From NCBI GenBank assembly GCA_964035545.1, contig OZ037769.1, positions 12,514,633-12,578,632 on the forward strand: a stretch of DNA of 64,000 bases, in the 5' to 3' direction. Each line of letters starts with the position of its first letter. Within the stretch, counting starts at the first letter, position 1. The DNA comes from Bugula neritina (lineage: Eukaryota > Bryozoa > Gymnolaemata > Cheilostomatida > Bugulidae). Positions 12,727 to 25,400 of this stretch are shown here, one piece after another. Below the pieces are notes generated by a model. The model did not search any database. It saw only the letters and a list, made by a program, of their open reading frames with translations, and was not told the DNA's origin. A program made the translations under genes and the position numbers.

Positions 12727-13929
12727 TCATATGATCTGTGGCCTGTATGGGTAACAGGGAACCATGGGCAGACAACCCTCTCCTGATTTATGAAGCAACA
12801 AAGACTGACTTTGAGCAAACATTATTATTAGAGCTTTGTATTTAGAAATCAACTTAGAATCTGGTATGTCGACAATGATTGTGCATTGCTGTTGATAAAT
12901 GCAAGCAACACGTGTGTTAGGACATTCTGCTGAAACAACGACAAACATCAACTGCGGTGACTCTTTGCGATGGATGGTAAAGATCTCGGAGTTCTGCTCG
13001 GTGTCAATGACTGTATACTCGCAGACGTTTTTGAAGAACATGCCTATAGGGTCTCCCGTGTCACTGAACAGTGCGACTGTGTTTTTATCTTTTCCAAAAG
13101 AGGAATAAAACTGCAGATAACCAAACGTATCTCGGAAGACAATGGAATGAGCCTGGGAGCAGGGATCCTCTTCAATCACCAGTTTGATAATTCCAGAGCA
13201 ACCATCTAATAAGTCCGTAAAGCGACTTCTCTTTAGGCCTTTACACGCTGCACGGAGAGTAAATCGAGAAGTTTCGGATAAGGAATTTAAACTGGGTGGA
13301 CAAGGGTTTCCAGGTGTGAGCTCGCAGAGAATGTTTTGTGGCATGGAATACTCGTGCAGTCTATAAATGGAGTGATAGACTTTCAACGCGTACAAAACAC
13401 AGAGTGACCTGATTCGGCCTGTGCCAACAGGAAGTCCAAATGACAGCACTGCGGTGCAGTTTCGTTTCGACAAGTCTCCTATATTGTCTCCGTTGACATT
13501 TTTAATACTAATCTTTGCATCGTGGCTTTGCACATGCTCGGGAGGGTGTTTAATAGTTAGCTGTGAGGAGTTGTCTCGCTTTCCATCATAAATGAGAAAT
13601 ATTGTATTATGATGTACTTCAGCCATCTTTACTGTTTTACCAGCTCTATCGAACCCACGAACTACCATTACTCCAACTTTGGATGAGAGTCCACCTTCAC
13701 TAAAACACAGAGCGTTGTCACGCAAATCTTTCATTTCTACGTATTCTTCATTTTCCTGTACATGTATTCTACTGAAGACCTCATGGTTTGAGGCCATGAT
13801 GTTATACACACATTTACCTTCACAGTTCCTGCCTTGAGCTCTAAGGCTAACACTCGCATTGCATTCTAAATGAGAGTAGACTTCACTTTTAGCTTGCTGT
13901 GCACCACATGTGCTCAGCACGGATGCCAT
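12727..13929 (-). CDS. Hypothetical single-exon protein, possible divergent scramblase/tubby-like fold
   Basis: A 400-residue frame begins at an ATG in good context (AAAATGG) and has no visible introns; a chance open frame of this length is unlikely in this AT-rich sequence. I do not recognise the family with certainty. The C-terminal half resembles the phospholipid scramblase/tubby/LURP-one beta-barrel pattern: TVALFSDTGDPIGMFFK, then strands ending in EIFTIHRK, and near the C-terminus a KAL-I-I-M hydrophobic segment (IPDSKLISKYKALIIMF) placed where scramblases have their last hydrophobic helix. The N-terminal half (about 60-140) has a weaker similar pattern. About fifteen Cys are scattered through it. 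There is no signal peptide and no clear internal TM helix. Function is unknown; the fold assignment is a guess from pattern. Confidence 0.6.
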   Translation of the reverse strand: MASVLSTCGAQQAKSEVYSHLECNASVSLRAQGRNCEGKCVYNIMASNHEVFSRIHVQENEEYVEMKDLRDNALCFSEGGLSSKVGVMVVRGFDRAGKTVKMAEVHHNTIFLIYDGKRDNSSQLTIKHPPEHVQSHDAKISIKNVNGDNIGDLSKRNCTAVLSFGLPVGTGRIRSLCVLYALKVYHSIYRLHEYSMPQNILCELTPGNPCPPSLNSLSETSRFTLRAACKGLKRSRFTDLLDGCSGIIKLVIEEDPCSQAHSIVFRDTFGYLQFYSSFGKDKNTVALFSDTGDPIGMFFKNVCEYTVIDTEQNSEIFTIHRKESPQLMFVVVSAECPNTRVACIYQQQCTIIVDIPDSKLISKYKALIIMFAQSQSLLLHKSGEGCLPMVPCYPYRPQII

Positions 13930-15950
13930 TTTCAGTCAACAGCTAACTATGCTTTCCCTAAATGTAGTAAAGTTACCGGTACTACATTGTGCAATGCTAG
14001 ACAATGCATTTCTCAAATTCAAATTATTAATTGTTGAAATTTGTAAAAAAAGATGATGAATCAATTAAAATGCATGCATAAATATTAAAACAACTCCTTA
14101 CAATATGATACCATCAATCTATTGTAGTTGCAACAAGAAACATGTGTTCTCATTTACTGTTGTAGATTCTGATAATTTTAAATTTAAAATCAAAAGGAGA
14201 TTTTAAAATTGATGCTTTGTGGGTAATATATAGTTTTTCAATATCCCTGATTTTCATTTTATGGTTAGGAGTTGTGTGCACCAGCGAGTTTGTCATTCTA
14301 CCTAATAATTTAATAGAGAAGTGTCACCAAAGTCTTTAAGGTTAACTACTATATAGAAAAAGCTAATTACTCTATAGAATTGTGCGTTCAAGATTTTTAA
14401 TAGTAGCAGACATGTTTGTATTTTTAGAATTTGGTAAAAAAGCATTTCTTCAAGGTAAAGTTTATTGGAAAAATAAACTTGAAAACCTTTTTGTGTTATT
14501 TTTTATGAAGTAAATTGGTGTCACCACGTTGGTCGCTTTGTCACCAGTATGATATATTCACTTTCATCTCTCTTGTCACTAGAATAATCAAGTTACATTG
14601 TATGCAAGAGTCAGCTGTATAGATCCATGTAAGCTGATAGTTGGCACTGCACATACTTGCCAGATAATGTAATGTATGGTGCAATGGCTTAGTTTTAATT
14701 ATTGGGTTTTAGTATTTAATTAAATTATTTTGAAGGCTTAGTGCTGCATTAACTTCATAGAGCTTCACAGCTTTATAATAAAGTACTTATTATTATAGTA
14801 TTAATTGTTGAGGACTTACTTGGCCAAACTTATTTAACCTTAATTGCAGGTATTGCAAGTTGTTTACAGTATTAAGCATTATGCACAGTGATTCCAAATT
14901 ACATGCTTGTTACCCCCATTATCATATCCTAAGCTACATGTATATTATATTTCAAATTTATAAGAATACATATCAATTGTGAATGCTGGAGCGTCACCCC
15001 ACATTTGTTCTATCTAGTTTCCAAAGCTTGGCAATGTTTTACCAAGACATTTATTATGCACTTGATTGATATTTTGCCAATATATATTAAACTTCAACTT
15101 TGTTAGAGTAGTGCAGAATGCTACATGGGAAAAAGTTACTGCTTACTATTTAGTAACTTTGGCTTAATGTGGGGAACAGGACAAATTCTACCAAAGCTTT
15201 TTTGTGAATCTCAACAAAAATACTTTATTCATGTATAAAATGCGTAGATTTATATTATATTAGTACTGTCTATCATCACTCTTTATGTGAAGGAGCGAGA
15301 TTAAATAATATCAAGTAGTTGTTCCTACTATAAGCTACTGTTATTTTCCCCATTGAAATATAACTCAATTTAATTTAGTGCTTCTCTTGTAGGACATATT
15401 ATTACTATTGGAGATAATAACTGTTAAACAACATAGATAGGGAATTATTATTGAAAGTCAATTAATTAAGTTTTAACAGACAACAATTGGAGGCTACCAC
15501 AATCCGAATTTCGTGGACAGCCAAGGTTTCAAACTTGCCATAGAGTTGTCTTCTCTCGAATAACATAACTAGCTCTCCATAGCAAAGTTATATTGAAATG
15601 CTGAGGTTGAAATGAATTTTTATTACCAATAAAATAATAATTATAACAATACCAATAATGTGCTTATTGTGTGATAATTATTCGTGATTAAATTCAAACT
15701 ATAGGGCTTGGGGTTTGTAAATTACGCCACTCGTCATGTCTCTTCTGCAGCTGAAGATCCCAATCTATCACATAGCGACTAGATTATTATTATTAATTGA
15801 AGAAAACTATTACAATTATTATTATAAAATAATAAATATTTATAATCATCATTATTATTTTGATTATCAATATGTGCTTATGTTTGTCAGTCGCTTGGCG
15901 ATTAGTAGCAAATGTAAACATATAATTTTATAACACCAACAGCTATAAGA
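13930..15950. other. Gene-free spacer
   Basis: About 2 kb of AT-rich sequence between the minus-strand hypothetical gene and a simple-sequence region. No exon, RNA gene or clear transposon is seen. The part next to 13930 would hold the promoter of the minus-strand gene. Confidence 0.5.
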
Positions 15951-15959
15951 TTAGGTATA

Positions 15960-16262
15960 TTACCTACTATAACTATTACTATTAGTATTACTATTACTAT
16001 TAGTATTACTATTAGTATTAGTATTAGTAGTAATACTACTAGTACTAGTACTACTACTAGTAGAGTACTAGTACAGTAGACTAGTAGTACTAGTAGTAGT
16101 ACTACTACTAGTAGAGTACTAGTACAGTAGACTAGTAGTACTAGTAGTAGTACTACTACTAGTAGAGTACTAGTACAGTAGACTAGTAGTACTACTAGTA
16201 GTAGTACTACTACTACTAGTAGTAGTAGTACTACTACTAGTACTAGTAGTAGTAGTAGTCAT
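15960..16262. repeat. Palindrome-rich ACT/AGT trinucleotide satellite with a ~54-bp higher-order unit
   Basis: Begins as (ACTATT)n, then becomes mixed ACT and AGT triplets, self-complementary over short spans. A larger unit containing GAGTACTAGTACAGTAGAC is repeated about three times between 16060 and 16185. It could form hairpins or a cruciform. Confidence 0.85.
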
Positions 16263-17125
16263 ACGGAAAACAGGTTGAATTACTATTAGTATTACTATGA
16301 GTATGTAATTTACATACTCCTAGTCATACTCATAGTAAATGCTATACCCATAGTCATACTCATAATGATAATCATAATGAATTAGTCAATAAGTTCTAAA
16401 GTGATATTGATACTCACACTGCTATTTGTAAATCATAATATTATTATTAAAACAAAAATACTAATGAAACATAATAATAATATTTAAGTTCATTATAGCT
16501 GGTGTGGCTTAAAACAATTTTTAGATAATACTTTTAAAACTTGTATAACTATAAGTTATACTTATACTTATAGTATTCTATTTCCTGTATTCATGTTGTG
16601 TATTAAAATCATTATGAATAATTATCATTATGTGTTATTAGGAATGATATTTGTACAACGTTATTATAATCACAAGTTAAGATATTAATTGAACTACTAC
16701 TAGTACTAATAGTAATATTGTAGTAAGTTTAATAAAGTACAAGTTAAACTAGAAATTCGTCAAGCTGATATATCATTATTAATATTACTAGGACTATAAA
16801 ATTATCTATAATCAATAATCAATAATATTAGTATTAAATTTCATATCTTGGCCATCGATAATATTTCTAAAAGTGGCAAGCTGTTTGTGTTAGTGTTAGT
16901 AACTATGTGTTAGTGTTACTATTAGTATTACTATTTTACTTGCACTATAACTCATTATTAATAGGAATACTAGTAGCCTGTAAGAGTAGTAATATTATCA
17001 GTGTGAGTATAACTATAAGAATAAAACCAAGTATCATTATCATTATGATTTTAATTATTACTATCAAAAATATTTTTTATATTTTCAAATGTAGAAGATG
17101 CATCTTGTATTGTGAAGCTCCAGGC
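16263..17125. other. Low-complexity upstream flank of the caspase-like gene
   Basis: AT-rich, with degenerate ACT/ATT/AGT words. It keeps a frame open upstream of the caspase-like ATG, but the encoded Ile/Val/Leu-rich stretch looks like simple-sequence by-product. It presumably contains the promoter and 5' UTR. Confidence 0.4.
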
Positions 17126-19981
17126 ATGGATATTAGACAGTTGATATCGAGCAATATAGACTTGCTTGCTTCTTCTCTTGCTCACCCTTCTACGGAATTT
17201 ATGTATTATCTTCTTGGAAAGCAACTGATCAGTCATGTAGAAGTGAAGAAGCACAGAGAAATTGGCATCACAATTCCTCAAGTGGAGCACTTAGTCAGGT
17301 GTGCTTCTGCTTTTTTTACACTTAATATGGATTTTAACATATGCTAATATTTTACTAGTAAATTGGGTGGAAAAGCTTATTTATTAAGTATTCTTGTATA
17401 ACTTACCTTTGAGTATTACGTTGCAATTATTTTTGTATCTACCACAACAGTAAATTTCCAACAACAATTGTGCATTTAACTGTAAGTCAGATGCTGTAGA
17501 TGGTTATAATAACTGATATAATATTTTGAAGCTTTGTTTACATGTTAAAAATTATATGTAAAAAATTTGTTTATTTCATCTACAATGAAGATAGTTTTAA
17601 AATGTTTTGATGGATGTTTTCTAAGCCATCTTCGAAGTCAATAAAATCAAAAATGTTTTTCTTGAAAACAACATCGTCTTTTTCAATTTTACCACTTATT
17701 GTTATCAATGTGCTTCTAATAATAACTGCATCTTATGCGGCATTTATTGCTCTGCTTGTAGTCTGATATGCAGACGCACAGACACGGATTTAGCCAATGA
17801 GTTTGTTAAATGGCTGGATATAACTGAACAGTTTGAGTTAAGAGATAAAATAGTAGGTACGGCTGCTCCGGCAGCCAAGGGTGATGACGTGAAACCGTCC
17901 CAAGTTCTGACATTCGAGGAGGACAACGGAGAATCTGAGTGCGAGAGTCTGTCGCCAGACACCACTTCTGTGTTGAACATCGATGGAACTCGACCTTCAC
18001 CGGACTATGTTGAACAAGTGGTAAGTATACTTTTGTCTCTTTTGTGACGTTTAAAACATTTGCTAGCCATTACTTGATACTAGTGTTAAAATTGCTTGAA
18101 AAGTGTCAAATTACAACTCTTTGCAGAAAAATTATATTCTCAAAGAAAAAAACTTGATTTGCTTAGAATAAATGTTATAGTGAAGGAATAGCGTGCTAAT
18201 ATTATTATTTGAACCTTTACACTACCTACCCGACTAGCGTCAATAAAGAGAGAACTAAATGCTGAGTTTAAGTTGACCTATGCAGTGTCACATGTTCTGT
18301 TGAGGTTTATACCACCATATGGACATTTCATTTTATTTGATAAATTTAACATATAGCTAAAATACAATAATAATGTATTTAATGTAAGTTAATAATAATA
18401 TAAATGTTATAGATCCTTTATAATTATTTTATGTGTCTCCTTTGTGAAGTTGGCAATCTCAATAATTCAGCTACTATTGTAGTAATGTGAACTGTTTTTT
18501 GCATATGAAAAGCTTTACTATAACCCAAGCATTATAATTTTTTCAATAAATATTTATTTCTATTGTTCTAAACTTTTGATGATCTTCAAAAAAAAATTTG
18601 CAAAAGTTTTATGGCACTGAGCATTTTTTATAAAACTTAAAATTTGGTAAATCCATCTTGAAATACCATAAAACAAATTGTATTGTCTAAAACATGTTTG
18701 TGAAAGAATATTCATTATGCACTTTTACTTTGTTGTGTGCACATTGTTAAGTTTAAATGATTCTCAAGCTTTTTAACGATACAAAAAATTAAGAAGATCT
18801 TTGAATGGTAAAAATAGTGTTCTTTATAACATTCAATTTCAGTTTTTTGTTCATTGTGTGTAATCTGTAAACACATTTCGCAGACGAGTGACACAGAAAA
18901 TGTGTATCCCGTATCGTCCCCTACCCGCGGTGTAGCTATGATAGTTGTGAATGAGAAGTCTGCAAGTTTTCAGAGAGAAGGCTCGGAGTACGACAGAATG
19001 AACCTGAATAAGTTGTTCACATGGCTGGGTTACCAGGTGCTGCAGTTCAAGTGAGTTATGTTGACTTGTTATACTAATAGACTGAGATTCCAGTTACAGC
19101 CCTCTTTGAGGAGCCGCTTAGAATCATATCTACCTAAAGTGAGTTATAGGTTTAGTTTTGTAGCCTACACTTAAAACTGTTCAGTATAGTTGCATACTTT
19201 ATATTCAACATGATGAAACTAGTTTTAGCAAAGCTCCAGTCCTAACTATTGTCTGTGAGCTGCCAATATTGAGATATTAGCCATTAACTGGTATATTCTT
19301 GATTTCAGTAACATGACAGCCACTGAGTTGACCAAGAAGCTACATGATCTTGCGAGAAATCCCGAGCACCATTGTCATAGTTCATTCGTGCTTTGCTTGT
19401 TGACTGGAGGCAACTCTGAAACTGTTGTCATGGCAGACAACTCCAAACTAAACACAGACGAAATTCTAGACAGACTCGATAGCAACCATTTTCCTGCCAT
19501 GGCGGGTAAACCAAAGTTTGTGTTCTTTGATGTTGACAGCCCAAATTCAATGAAGGACACAGGAATACGAGTTCCTAAAGACACTCATGAGGAATTATGG
19601 GACAGACGTACAGGAGACCTCAAACCGATTCAGGTCCGATCACGAAATTCAACAAGTCAACAAAATATAGTGAGGCAGAGGGACACGTCTGCGCCTATAG
19701 TGACAGATTACATCAGCTCTGTGGCTCGAAAAGCTGATTTTGTTATTTTCTTAGCCTCATTTCCACAGTATAAAGCCCTTCATAATTTGCATGTGGGTAG
19801 CATAGCTACTCGTGTATTGGTGGAAGTTTTCTACAAACATGCTCACAGCCATCATATACTACTTCTGGGGCAAAAAATAAGGCGCAAACTCAGTTCCAAA
19901 AACCTTCAAAAGATGAAGCAGGTTTTGACCACTATAGATACATTGAGTAAGGACTTCTATTTATTTCCCCCAACCTCTTGA
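17126..19981 (+). CDS. CARD-containing caspase-like pseudoenzyme (both catalytic residues lost)
   Basis: Four exons, 17126-17298, 17774-18020, 18884-19050 and 19309-19981, join through GT-AG introns in phases 2, 0 and 2 to give 419 codons plus stop. Residues 1 to about 85 form a CARD-like helical domain (MDIRQLISSNIDLLASSL; a last helix near ANEFVKWLDITEQ). An acidic Ser/Thr linker follows. Exons 3 and 4 carry the caspase fold: REGSEYDRMNLNKLF with the p20 Arg, then the strand before the catalytic His, but where active caspases have S-H-G this protein has T228-G229-G230. GKPK at 262-265 aligns with the strand before the catalytic Cys, but Q-A-C-R-G is replaced by D-V-D-S-P, putting Asp272 at the Cys position. 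The p10-like part (DYISSVARKADFVIF, HVGSI) lacks the S-W-R substrate motif. Known CARD caspases are initiators recruited by adaptors. This one cannot cleave by the usual mechanism; a decoy or scaffold role, as for c-FLIP, is inference. The intact frame argues against a pseudogene. Confidence 0.85.
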
Positions 19982-21896
19982 ATGTGTAGAATTTACACAG
20001 TGATGGGTTTTTGGTACTGTTATGCTAGTTTTCAACAGCTTACAATGATAATCCTCCAGTGTGAATTTCATGCTATGGCCCCAAATTTTGTTTTTTACTA
20101 TGTTTACATTTCATTTTTTACTAAATAAAACTATCAATATTTTGAAATGTTTGTTTTTGTCATAAGTATGCCCAATAAACTAAAACTTATAGTTCAATGA
20201 ATATGTCCACATGTAGGGACACTATACATAGTTAGCAACAGTGTAAATAATTCTCCACATTCTCACAATAATTCTTAATTTCTAAAAGCTCTGGAGTAGT
20301 AATCTAATACATTACTAACTGCACTAGAATATTTTATTTTATATATCTCAATTGAGGGAAGAAGCACTAAGTTTATGGGCTCTGTGTAATTATAAAATTA
20401 TGGGTTTTAATCAATGCAATAGTGTTCAAACTGTAGTGAAGCAATAAAAGGATGTGTTGGTAGACATGAAACCAATTTAATTTATATATTTATACATACA
20501 AGAGAGAAAAGTCGTGTACACTTCAGTTAAAACAAGTGTTGGCAAAATCTACAGACATGATGAAATTTGTGATACAAAAACTTGACAATCTATGGCTAAA
20601 CATAATCAAAACTACACAGCGCAAGGCAAAAACCACTCTACCAGCAACAGTAGAGCTGATAAAATCACAAAATATTTTTTTAAAATGGTAAGTATAGCTT
20701 AATTAGCATAGAAAATATAATGATGGTTAAATATATATCTTTCAAAAAAACCTTACTACCGTGCGATAACTCAAGAAAAATGTAATGGTTTAGTACGTAA
20801 CACCAATAGATATTTCTGAATGGTAACTGCAATTTCCTAATTTTCTAGGTCAAAGTGGATACAAAGAAAACATTGGTTACTATAACAGCTTAGCCTGTGA
20901 AACAGCATACAGTCAATGAAGGTAAGCAAGCTCACAGTCTAACCTTGGAAGTTGGTATCAGTACTACAAAGGCTATGTTACAGACTATCATAGGTATTAT
21001 ATTCATGCCAATATTGTATTTATCGTAACAAAAATATAGCTCTATGGAGAAGTTGGATATTAGTTAATATAATTATGATGGAGGTTATTTGTCAGCTAAA
21101 AGGATTGAACGGTAGAAACTGGGCTAGAAGTTGGTATAAATTACATAACGTGAAGTATACTTTGATATCATAATCCATGCATTTCTCATGAAACTACCAG
21201 CCATACTACAAGCTACATAAATCTTTACATCGTTGTGATATTACGTATGATACAACTCGCTACACAATTAAAATCCCTCAACAATTATCTCAGTTGTGAG
21301 AAAAGTTGGGTTTAAAGAGTAAGTAATAAAAATGTTGGCTTGAGAGACATAAAGATACCTATGCATAACATACAAACTGAGTGGTAAACCATATACATCT
21401 GTACAACACAACTAATGCAGTCTATGTTACGATTAACCAATTAGGAAACACACATTAATTTTGACTTTTAAAAACTCACTCCCAGCACTGATAAAATAAA
21501 CACTAGTTTATAAAAATTACAATTGAAAGGGTTAATATTGAGAACACAATGACCTGTCCCAACAAACAAGGTGATAGCCATATTATGTAATTTGTAAAGA
21601 AAGATAAATACCAACACTCATATTACCATCTAAATAATGTAAACCAAATAAAAATCATGACAAAGTTAATCAGTTATTATCAATTTAAAACAGTACCAAA
21701 AATCCCGTAATAGGCTTAGTAATAAAAGAGCATGTGAAAATATTAAAATTACCCATTGCCTTCTTTGTAAAGAGAATGGTCAATGTTTTGCGATCTCACT
21801 AAAAGTATAATGATTCTATAAATATGATCATTTTAACACACAAATCTAAAATAATTAAAGCATGAAACAATATTAACTTATCTAACCACAATAACA
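19982..21896. other. Converging 3' flanks of the caspase-like and RBMS genes
   Basis: A polyadenylation hexamer AATAAA at 20124-20129 suits the + strand caspase-like gene. The rest probably holds the 3' UTR of the minus-strand RBMS gene. No other exon is seen. Confidence 0.5.
20124..20129 (+). promoter_or_regulatory. Polyadenylation signal AATAAA, caspase-like gene
   Basis: Canonical hexamer about 140 bp after the stop codon, followed by a T/GT-rich stretch. Confidence 0.55.
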
Positions 21897-21974
21897 TTAG
21901 TAGGTGTTGTCTCCCCTATTAGGAGCTGTGTTTGTCATTAAGTCTAGCATGTAAGTCGGAGTAGACTCTGGTTC
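21897..21974 (-). CDS. Alternative terminal coding exon of the RBMS gene
   Basis: On the minus strand a good acceptor (TTTTTGCAG) precedes 25 codons beginning EPESTPTYMLDLM, then a TAA. It is open in phase 0, exactly the phase in which the RBMS exon 23006-22864 ends, so skipping the 22585-22427 exon would give a 367-residue isoform (counted from ATG 26682) with a different tail. A donor-like GTAAGC lies directly after the stop codon of the 22427 exon, so this piece could instead be a 3' UTR exon. Expression is not shown. Confidence 0.45.
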   Translation of the reverse strand, partial: EPESTPTYMLDLMTNTAPNRGDNTY

Positions 21975-22110
21975 CTGCAAAAATGGAAGACAACTCTTGT
22001 TAATTACAACGGATGGCAAGGAAAGTAGGAACTGAGGCTATATAAAAAGGGAATTCAATTTTGCCCTCAATACAGACAGCTCTATGCAAATAATTCTATA
22101 GTCATACTAG

Positions 22111-22139
22111 AGTACTACTACTGCTAGTACTACTACTAC

Positions 22140-22179
<40 letters not shown>

Positions 22180-22205
22180 GGCAGTAGTAGAACATAGTAC
22201 TAGTA
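22111..22205. repeat. ACT/AGT trinucleotide microsatellite
   Basis: Tandem AGT triplets preceded by their complement ACT, giving a self-complementary block, between the last two RBMS exons. Confidence 0.85.
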
Positions 22206-22426
22206 GGATTAAAGAGTCATTATCTCACAGATCAGTGGATTCCTACACTCAGCATAATATAAAGTCATCAGCCATCACAAAATAAAACTGCAGTTACATA
22301 AATCTTTTCAGAAGAGAGAATATAAGAAAACATTGAGAGTATAAATAGAGATGGTTTCATTGACTAATACACTGACATTCCTAGTCCAACACTAACTGGT
22401 TTAGCTAAACGTACTATGAAGCTTAC

Positions 22427-25400
22427 TTAAGAGAAGTTGTAGTGCTCATTCCCATCCAGCTGCTGAGGGGGAGATGTAGAAATGTCGTAAGGCAGCTGCT
22501 GAGGTGGTAATAGTCCAGTCTGACCTCCCGGACCTCCATACTGGGCCGATCCTAGCTGCTGGCTGTACCCAATCTGGCTGTTGTACTGAATAACACACAA
22601 CATTATTACAGCTGCAGTCAAACTAAGAAAAACATGTTTTTTAAAACCTCCACAGCTCAAAGGTGTAGTGCACAGTGTTTATATCCAAATGTCTATGGTT
22701 ACTAGCATAGTACCAGGAGAAAATACCATGACATAAGCCTCTATGGCTGCTAACACTCTTTTACTTTGAACTAATAGTTTTTGAAACAAATTCTAACTAA
22801 CATTCCAGAGGAACTCTAAACCTGTGAATAAACTATGAACGTAGTTGGTGGTGGGCTACTCACGCTTTGTCCAAGGTGCATCTGCGAGAGCTGGGAGGCC
22901 AGGTAGTTGGGGTCTACGGAGCCTGGCAGAGAGGCGGGCAGGGATCCAGGTAGAGAGTTCGGGTTCACAGGAGACATGGCCATCTGGGGGTACATGGGAT
23001 TCATACCTGCAGGGCAGAAAGAGTGCTACAAATCATGCACTCGGCTTTGGGTTTAAACTCTAGTTTGAAAATTTGAAGGAAGCCTTCTGTACTTCATCTG
23101 CCAGCAGTTTGAGAATGAAAAGCTCGAAATAAATTTTAAATTGCAATCTGTAAGACATGATAGAAATATCTTCAAGCATTTTAAAACCGGGTCTTTAAAA
23201 ACTCAAACCCCAAAGCCAAGAAAAAGTAACAATTAACCATTCACCTAAATAACAATCGAGATTTAAAAGAGCATTTGGTGAAAGAAAGGTTTACATGTTT
23301 CTCAAGATTATTGAAGAGTGATATAGAACCAGCCCTGTTGCTATAGACTATAGAGAATGCTGACAAAAGGTCACAGGGGTTATGGCTTGAGCTGTCAGCT
23401 GATTACCACAGAGTCAGCATACAAGTTTGAGTTTAAACTCTGGGCTTTAGTTTCTAGGATTAGAATGAAATTTAAACCTCGAGCCACAAAGCTAACCTGC
23501 TGTGATGTTACCTTGGAATGTCCTTGAACCGACAAACGCCATTTAATGGGAGTACAACTATTACATTATAAATACTTATTTGTTTTATTTTCAATTTCTT
23601 TGCCACAACGGGAAGTAGTAGCATGCTCAAAGTAGTATACCTGTAACTCTAAACTAGACACAACTGATTGAGAGTGAAGACCAGCTGGAGAGCTACTCAC
23701 CCCAGTTACCTGCTCCAGCTCCTTGCATATACTGACTCTGGTTGCTGCTGCCTGGAATAGAGTAGCCACGCGGTGTTAAGTTCATGCTGCCTTGGCCCAT
23801 GATCTGGTGTCCCATCGGCCTGTAAAACCAATTCTCTCCTTTACTGTCCAGCATAATAGCATACAAAACATTTTCAAGAAACGAAGCACTAAGTATTACA
23901 GAGTACAACCAGCATAAGACACAGGAGTTTATTACAATAAAAACTGAACAAGAAATCGGCTTCTGCTTAAAAAAAATAGAATAGCCCAAAGAACAAAAAA
24001 TATCTGCCAATAGTGACAGCCACACAGGTGGGGGGGGTGCTACTCACCCGTGCTGCATTCCACCGTCGTAGCCGCCCATCATGTGCTGATTTCTGATGTC
24101 TCTCTTCTTCTTGTTCCCAGAGTCAGCGAACTTGATGAGCAGCGGCTCCTGGCTGGCCGGCAGCACCTTCTTGTTCAGCGAGTGGATGATCTTCTCGCAC
24201 ATCTCTCTCGTCTCCATGCGGCAGAATCCCACGCCTCTAGACTGAGAACCTGACGGAGAATACTCGTCTGTTTCAGTGGGGGAAGAAAAGAAAAAGCTAC
24301 GGATGAGCTAAAGCGGTGTGCTAGCAAGCAGGGTATGTGAGTCACACATTACTTGGCAATCACAGAGTAGAACAACTCAGCAGTGAATAATGCTGTCAAG
24401 AGCTAATATTAGTTGGCAGAAGACAACTACTGAAAGAGCATTGCTTCCTCTACAGATTAATCTTACGGCTAGAAATAAAATTACATGGTATAAAATGTTA
24501 ACTCCTCACACAGATGTTTAGATATGAATCTTTGGGTTAAATAAAACTACACAAACAAATTAATCTATACTAGGAATTAGAAAGCATAAAAGACTAATAA
24601 TTTGGCAAACTTAGAAACTAAAATAGAATTTGTCAGAGGCCAATCCAAAAATTTTGACCGATTAATGCTTTTCTAAGTTCCATTTAGTATTTTATCTTGG
24701 TTAGAGGTGGTGTAACACTAATAGCTGGATGGTTAAAAGACAACAATCCCAGTGCAAATATTAAAAAGCATTACAGCCAATGAAGACAAATCAAACCATT
24801 GCTTTTTAAGACAAAATGCACAAGAAAAATGTAAAATCAAACAGCAAAGCAAAACTTGAAAAGGTAGAAATTAAGAGCAGCACAAGTAGTGCAGGTGCAA
24901 AAAGTGAAGACTACTCCCTGCTATATTACAGAATTGGCTCTCAAAAAGTTTTCAGGTTATAGTAATATGACTAGAATAAATTGAGCTTTAAAATAGTGAT
25001 CATATTTCCAGGAAAAAAACTGAAATACTGTATTTGAACTATTTTTATTAACAATTATGTGGATTTAATTGTAGAAGAATGTAATGTTTTTAACAGTACA
25101 TGATTACAGTGAAAATATTCTTGCAACTATTAATAAAAGTAGCGGACATCATCAAAAGTAGACATGACATCATCAAAATTAGAGATGACATCACCAATAT
25201 AGGTGGAGATAACAAGGAAGTAGTATAATGACTCACTATTGTCACGGAGCACTCTGGTGCTGACGACAGTACCAAAAGGTCGCGTCATCGTCTCCAGGTA
25301 GTTCTCGTCAACGTAGTCCGGCAGGTTGGCGATGTAGAGGTTGGTGGGATCCTGCTCTTGCTGTCAACACAAACAGCATTGCCATAACGTCAGAGTGAGT

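Noticed and set aside
16907-17125. N-terminal extension of the caspase-like protein
   Set aside because: Ile/Leu/Val-rich translation of drifting simple sequence; the ATG at 17126 starts the CARD.
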